Shown here: positions 59,971 to 64,000 of the stretch, one piece after another
Layout of the letters: each line of letters starts with the position of its first letter
Position numbering within the stretch: the stretch's first letter is position 1
Origin: Myxococcus stipitatus DSM 14675
GTDB lineage: Bacteria; Myxococcota; Myxococcia; Myxococcales; Myxococcaceae
NCBI RefSeq assembly: GCF_000331735.1
Contig: NC_020126.1
Location: 5,846,501 to 5,910,500 of the forward strand
Direction of reading: 5' to 3'
Length of the DNA stretch: 64,000 bases
Program-made: the position numbers and the translations under genes
Notes under the pieces: generated by a model
Told to the model about the DNA's origin: nothing
Databases searched by the model: none
What the model saw: only the letters and a program-made list of their open reading frames with translations

Positions 59971-60858
59971 ATGCAGGCGTCCACCGAGCAGTCGTCCAAC
60001 TCTGGCTCCCTGGCGATGTACCTCTCGGAGATCAACCACTACAACCTCCTCACCGTGGAGGAAGAGCAGGCGCTGGCGCGCACCTTCATCCGAGGAGAGC
60101 TGGCCGCGGGCCACCGGCTCGTCACCTCCAACCTTCGCTTCGTCGTGAAGGTCGCCTACGAGTACCGCTCCTACGGCATCAAGATGTCGGACCTCATCCA
60201 GGAGGGAAACATCGGCCTGATGAAGGCGGTGCAGAAGTTCGACCCGGACAAGGGCATCCGCCTCATCTCGTACGCGGTCTGGTGGATTCGCGCATACATC
60301 CAGAACTACATCCTCAAGAGCTGGTCGCTCGTGAAGCTCGGCACCACGCAAGCGCAGCGAAAGCTGTTCTTCAGCCTGGCGCGCACCCGGCGCGAGCTGG
60401 AGAAGTTCGGCAACGGCGAGGCCGTCGTCAACGTGGAGGAGATTGCTCGCCGGCTGCACGTGAAGCCAGGCGAGGTGCGGGAGATGGAGCAGCGCATGGG
60501 CGGCCGGGACTTGTCCCTGGACGCGCCCATGGGTGAGGACGGCGGCAACAGCCACGTGGACTTCGTGGTCAGCGCCGCCGCGCCCCAGGACGATGAGTTC
60601 GCCGACAAGGAAGAGGCGGGCCTCATCAACGCCCGCGTCCGCACCGCGCTGATGCGCCTGGACCCTCGCGAGCGCTTCATCATCGAGCAGCGGGTCATGA
60701 ACGAGCGACCCATGACGCTCAAGGAGCTGGGCGAGCATTTCGGGTTCTCCCGGGAACGGGCCCGTCAGCTGGAGATTCGCGCCAAGGACAAGCTGAAGGC
60801 GGAGCTGGCGGCGCTGATGGCGGAGGTGGACCCGGAGGCGGCGTCCCTGCAGCAGTAG
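59971..60858 (+). CDS. RpoH-family (sigma-32-like) RNA polymerase sigma factor
   Basis: 295 residues. Region 2: [58 protein letters not shown] (region 2.4). It is followed by an RpoH-box-like [20 protein letters not shown], region 3 ([14 protein letters not shown]) and region 4 with [35 protein letters not shown]. The length equals the 295 residues I recall for M. xanthus SigC, an RpoH-like factor, but identity cannot be settled here, so no symbol is given. A consensus sigma-54 element upstream implies a cascade in which sigma-54 plus an activator turns on this heat-shock-type factor. Two hairpins follow. Confidence 0.9.
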   Translation: MQASTEQSSNSGSLAMYLSEINHYNLLTVEEEQALARTFIRGELAAGHRLVTSNLRFVVKVAYEYRSYGIKMSDLIQEGNIGLMKAVQKFDPDKGIRLISYAVWWIRAYIQNYILKSWSLVKLGTTQAQRKLFFSLARTRRELEKFGNGEAVVNVEEIARRLHVKPGEVREMEQRMGGRDLSLDAPMGEDGGNSHVDFVVSAAAPQDDEFADKEEAGLINARVRTALMRLDPRERFIIEQRVMNERPMTLKELGEHFGFSRERARQLEIRAKDKLKAELAALMAEVDPEAASLQQ

Positions 60859-60880
60859 GGCCCATGTGACGCGGCAAGTC

Positions 60881-60935
60881 GGCCCTCCGCCGTGGGGAGG
60901 GCCCCTCGAGCGACCTTGCCCTTCGCGGGGCAAGG
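60881..60935 (+). terminator. tandem hairpins after the sigma factor gene
   Basis: GGCCCTCC/GGAGGGCC (60881-60903) and CCTTGCCC/GGGCAAGG (60914-60935), the second followed by CGCTTGTCATTT. Likely transcription end of the sigma gene, 23 bases past its stop. Confidence 0.6.
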
Positions 60936-61019
60936 CGCTTGTCATTTGAGGAGCTTGGCTTCGCTGGCGGGCGGGGCCCTGCTAGAAGGGGCCCACGTCC
61001 CACCTAAGGAGCCTTTCGC

Positions 61020-63479
61020 TTGGCCCACGGTACCCCGCCGGTCGTCGACGAGCGTGTCCCGCTCGCGCAATCGCCCGAGTCCCCTCTGTACACACCGTTC
61101 ATTCCCCCGACCCAGTCTCCCACGGAGATGACCCTCCGGGCCCTGTTGTTGGGCTCCGTGCTGGGCATCGTGTTCGCGGCGTCGTCCGTGTACCTGGCCA
61201 TCAAGGTGGGCCTCACGGTGTCCGCGTCCATCCCGGTGGCGGTGCTCTCCATCGCCATCTTCCGGGCGATGGGCAAGTCCAACATCCTGGAGAACACCAT
61301 CGTCCAGACGACGGGCTCGGCGGGTGAGTCGCTGGCCTTCGGTGTGGCGGCCGCGCTCCCGGCGCTGCTGCTGCTGGGCTACGACATCAGCCTGACGCAC
61401 GCGTTCCTCACGGCCGCGCTGGGCGGCGTGCTGGGCGTGCTGATGATGATTCCGCTGCGCCAGGGCCTCATCGTCCAGGAGCACGGCAAGCTCCCCTACC
61501 CCGAAGGCACCGCCAGCGCGGACGTGCTCATCGCGGGCCAGGAGGGCGGCACCAACGCGCGCACCGTCATCATCGGCTTCCTGGTGGGCGGCATCTACAA
61601 GTTCGCCTACTCCGGCATGAAGCTGTTCCGCGAGGTGCTGAGCACGCCGCTCAAGGGCCTCAAGAGCGCCACCCTGTCGACCGAGGTGAGCCCGGAGCTG
61701 CTCGGCGTGGGCTACATCATCGGCCCGCGCGTGGCCGCCATCACCTTCGCCGGGGGTGTGCTGAGCTACCTCATCCTCATCCCCGCCATCTCCTTCTTCG
61801 GCAGCGGGCTGGACAAGCCGCTCCTGGTCCACACCGGGACGCTCATCCGGGACATGTCGCCGGACCAGATTCGCAACGCCTACGTGCTGTACATCGGCGC
61901 GGGCGCGGTGGCGACGGGCGGCCTCATCAGCCTGATCCGCTCGCTACCCACCATCATCGGCGCCTTCAAGCGGGGCGTGGAGTCGCTCAAGGCCTCGCGC
62001 GCGCACGGCGGTGTTCCGCAGATGCTACGCACCGACCAGGACCTCCCCATCACCGTGGTGCTGGTGGGCAGCGCGCTGCTGGTGCTGGCCATCTGGCTGG
62101 CCCCGCCGCTGCAGGTCAACTTCATGTCGGCCCTGCTCATCATCGTCTTCGGCTTCTTCTTCGTGACGGTGAGCGCGCGCATCACGGGTGAGATTGGCAG
62201 TTCCTCCAACCCCATCTCCGGCATGGTGGTGGCGACGCTGCTGGTCACCTGCCTCGTGTACCTGCTGATGGGCTGGACGAGCTCCGAGGACCGCTTCATG
62301 GCCCTCACCACGGCGGCCATCGTCGGCATCGCCGCGTCCAACGGTGGCACCACCGCTCAGGACCTGAAGACCGCCTTCATCGTCGGCGGTACTCCCAAGC
62401 GCCAGCAGATCGCCCTCTTCGTGGGCGTGCTCACCAGCGCCATGTTCATCGGCCTGGTGCTGGTGACGCTCAACCGTGGCGCCACCGTGACGATTCCGGA
62501 GCCGCACCCCGGCGTGACGGTGACGGAGATGACGCAGGAGACGCGCACCCAGTACACCTTCCCGTGGGCGGTGTCCGCGGACGCGCTGGCTTCTCGCGGC
62601 CTGGACGAAGCGGCGCTGCGCAAGGCAGCGTGGGCCCAGGGTTATGACCTGGCCTCGAACGGCGGCGCGATGGAGCTGCGCAGCTGGCGGCAGGTGAGCG
62701 CGCAGGACGTGGGCGCGGTGACGTTGAGCCCCACGGGCGGCTCGCAGGTGAAGGTCGCGGACCTGGGCGGCGTGACGCAGGGCCCGGAGCGCACCTTCAA
62801 GGAAGGCTTCGTGCGCGGCGCGGACACCCCGGTGCCCGCGGGCAAGTACCTGGTCGATGACGCGGGCAGCATCCAGTACGTCGTGGACCCGGGCATCGGC
62901 GGCCGCATCAGCACCTACGAGGGCCAGGCGCTCACGCGCTACGCGGCGCCCAAGGCGCAGCTCTTCTCGCTCATCATCGACGGCATCCTCACGCAGCGGC
63001 TGCCCTGGGACCTGGTGCTCCTGGGCGTGTTCATCGCGCTGATGCTGGAGCTGTGCGGCGTGTCCTCGCTGCCCTTCGCGGTGGGCGTGTACCTGCCCAT
63101 CAGCAGCAGCGCGCCGCTCTTCGTGGGCGGCATGGTGCGCTACTTCGTCGACCGCGTGCGCGGCGGCGAGTCCGACTTCTCGCCGGGCACCCTGCTGTCC
63201 TCCGGCTACATCGCCGGCGGCTCCATCGCGGGCGTGCTCATCGCCTTCCTCGAAATCGTCACGGACGGCGCCGGCTCTCGCGCCATCAACCTGCCGGCGC
63301 TGCTGGGTCACGAGGGAGTCATCGGCGGCTTCTTGAACACGGTGGGCGAGAGCGAGCTGGCGCACCCGGTCTGGTCCAACATCTGGGGTCTGCTCTTCTT
63401 CGCGGGCATCACCCTGTTCCTGCTGCGCTCCGCGCTCAAGGGACAGAGCGCCGCGCCGTCGACGCCCCACGGGAAGTAA
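61020..63479 (+). CDS. OPT-family oligopeptide transporter
   Basis: 819 residues starting at a TTG, chosen because an AAGGAG site sits nine bases upstream and no good ATG exists before the first membrane helix. About 15 membrane segments, with OPT-like elements TGSAGESLAFGVAAALPAL, PYPEGTASADVLIAGQ, SSNPISGMVVATLL and SNGGTTAQDLKTAFIVGGTP. A soluble insert of about 140 residues (about 500-640) lies before the last membrane block. OPT transporters import oligopeptides or metal chelates with protons. The peptide or metal specificity is not evident. Confidence 0.9.
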   Translation: MAHGTPPVVDERVPLAQSPESPLYTPFIPPTQSPTEMTLRALLLGSVLGIVFAASSVYLAIKVGLTVSASIPVAVLSIAIFRAMGKSNILENTIVQTTGSAGESLAFGVAAALPALLLLGYDISLTHAFLTAALGGVLGVLMMIPLRQGLIVQEHGKLPYPEGTASADVLIAGQEGGTNARTVIIGFLVGGIYKFAYSGMKLFREVLSTPLKGLKSATLSTEVSPELLGVGYIIGPRVAAITFAGGVLSYLILIPAISFFGSGLDKPLLVHTGTLIRDMSPDQIRNAYVLYIGAGAVATGGLISLIRSLPTIIGAFKRGVESLKASRAHGGVPQMLRTDQDLPITVVLVGSALLVLAIWLAPPLQVNFMSALLIIVFGFFFVTVSARITGEIGSSSNPISGMVVATLLVTCLVYLLMGWTSSEDRFMALTTAAIVGIAASNGGTTAQDLKTAFIVGGTPKRQQIALFVGVLTSAMFIGLVLVTLNRGATVTIPEPHPGVTVTEMTQETRTQYTFPWAVSADALASRGLDEAALRKAAWAQGYDLASNGGAMELRSWRQVSAQDVGAVTLSPTGGSQVKVADLGGVTQGPERTFKEGFVRGADTPVPAGKYLVDDAGSIQYVVDPGIGGRISTYEGQALTRYAAPKAQLFSLIIDGILTQRLPWDLVLLGVFIALMLELCGVSSLPFAVGVYLPISSSAPLFVGGMVRYFVDRVRGGESDFSPGTLLSSGYIAGGSIAGVLIAFLEIVTDGAGSRAINLPALLGHEGVIGGFLNTVGESELAHPVWSNIWGLLFFAGITLFLLRSALKGQSAAPSTPHGK

Positions 63480-63490
63480 CGCGACACCGG

Positions 63491-63560
63491 ACGGCGCTCC
63501 CCAGGGGCGCCGTTCTCACCTGGATGTCATCGAGGCGGCGTGGGGCAACCCCGCCGCCTC
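63491..63560. terminator. two hairpins between convergent genes
   Basis: ACGGCGC/GCGCCGT (63491-63513), followed by TCTC, and the stronger GAGGCGGCG/CGCCGCCTC with inner GGGG/CCCC (63532-63560), followed by GCTGTTCTTCC. Termination for the OPT gene and, in reverse, for the Bor-like gene. Confidence 0.65.
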
Positions 63561-63589
63561 GCTGTTCTTCCACCCGCAACGCCGCCCGC

Positions 63590-63919
63590 TCAGAGCGGGG
63601 CAATGGAAGCGGGCACCTGCTGCTCCGGGCTGACGCCACGCGGCATCTCCGCGCACACGTACTCGGTGCGCAGCGGCATGACGAGGCCCACCGTCGCCAC
63701 GGTGACGAGCGCCCCCCACCACGGCGAGAACACGTCCACCCGGGAGACACCGTGGCGGCACTCGGATGCCGTCACATGGGGCGTCGTCAGCCCGAAGAAC
63801 AGGCTCATCCCGGTGCGAGTCTCGGGCAGGCCATCCCGGGGGGCCCCTGTCCTCACACTCGTCCGAAAGCACCCCGACAACCCCACCACCAACATCCCAC
63901 AGGCCATGACTCGCAGCAT
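63590..63919 (-). CDS. Bor/Iss-like small lipoprotein
   Basis: 109 residues from the ATG at 63919. The hydrophobic start MLRVMACGMLVVGLSGC gives a clear lipobox cysteine. The mature part has the Bor-family layout: a short N-terminal segment, SLFFGLT, a central cysteine (ASECRHGVSRVDVF), W-W-G-A-L-V-T-V-A-T-V-G-L, and a final YVCAEM. In E. coli/lambda, Bor is an outer-membrane lipoprotein for serum survival; that role is not implied here. A GTG three codons upstream is a poorer start. Confidence 0.6.
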   Translation of the reverse strand: MLRVMACGMLVVGLSGCFRTSVRTGAPRDGLPETRTGMSLFFGLTTPHVTASECRHGVSRVDVFSPWWGALVTVATVGLVMPLRTEYVCAEMPRGVSPEQQVPASIAPL

Positions 63920-63928
63920 GGGCTCCAC

Positions 63929-64000
63929 GCTCCTCGCGATACACCAGCCCGTGAAACATACCTGGGAAATCCTGGACGACCGTGTCGTGCTGGCCCCAGG
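63929..64000. other. window end, no gene seen
   Basis: The last about 70 bases contain no recognisable start, motif or repeat; probably the upstream region of the Bor-like gene. Confidence 0.3.

Noticed and set aside
59389-60945. 518-codon minus-strand frame over the sigma factor gene
   Set aside because: Overlaps a certain sigma factor; the translation is a shadow.
1-64000. tRNA, rRNA, CRISPR, IS elements, phage integrase or att sites
   Set aside because: Looked for by motif and repeat inspection; none found with support.

Overview
The window is GC-rich DNA with dense genes on both strands, many ATGA/GTGA-type overlaps and strong third-position G/C bias. Its content points to a myxobacterium of the Myxococcus/Corallococcus type (Myxococcota). 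The clearest marker is an eight-gene operon matching the nfs (spore coat / gliding-machinery paralogue) locus in order and domain content. Other pointers are a PocR-type sigma-54 activator, an RpoH-like sigma factor behind a consensus sigma-54 promoter, and AgmX/PglI-type TonB proteins. No rRNA, tRNA, IS element, prophage or CRISPR array was seen.

Layout. 1-2000: start of greA (minus strand, truncated by the window edge), an FHA protein, an alkyltransferase-like (ATL) DNA-repair protein and an M15 peptidase. 2057-4295: a tightly overlapping three-gene unit consisting of a TIGR04222-type membrane protein with a Cys/Gly/Ser-only tail, a DUF692/MNIO enzyme and a small partner-like protein. It looks like a peptide-modification system acting on a membrane-protein tail and is the most interesting locus here. 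4375-8291: two consecutive DUF4139 (MuiA-like) proteins. 8345-21600: mixed genes, including a double-sensor MltF-like lytic transglycosylase, a YciI protein, a PI-PLC-like/C-type-lectin lipoprotein with a truncated last lectin unit, an MBL-fold hydrolase, a probable PD-(D/E)XK nuclease of lower GC, a GST, peptide deformylase, a TonB-like protein and a fatty acid desaturase. 21728-30606: housekeeping genes carB, an aminotransferase, coaD, rsmD, an aldolase-like protein and a His-rich CDF metal exporter, plus one frameshifted Pro/Ala-rich secreted protein. 30714-37217: sigma-54 activator with alpha/beta hydrolase, typA with a clear promoter and terminator, and a MarR regulator divergent from a membrane protein/SDR pair with a palindromic operator candidate between them.

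37239-49386: nfsH to nfsA on the minus strand (transcribed nfsA to nfsH): two outer-membrane barrels, a TPR protein, a giant TPR protein, a TPR lipoprotein, a small periplasmic protein, an FHA/TonB-type inner-membrane protein and a third barrel. In Myxococcus xanthus these proteins work with the Agl motor to build the spore coat. Directly upstream lies a free-standing rplC (ribosomal protein L3) with its own extended -10 promoter and terminator.

50611-64000: a coiled-coil protein, a ferritin-like helical protein, a HupE/UreJ-type membrane protein, an lmo0937-type 52-residue membrane protein overlapping a zinc-ribbon protein, a lytic transglycosylase, a STAS protein, a MoxR ATPase / DUF58 / transglutaminase operon, an RpoH-family sigma factor, an OPT-family transporter and a Bor-like lipoprotein.

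Gene starts were chosen from Shine-Dalgarno spacing, signal peptides and overlaps. No database search was possible, so family names rest on motif recognition and the nfs assignment on gene order plus domain types.
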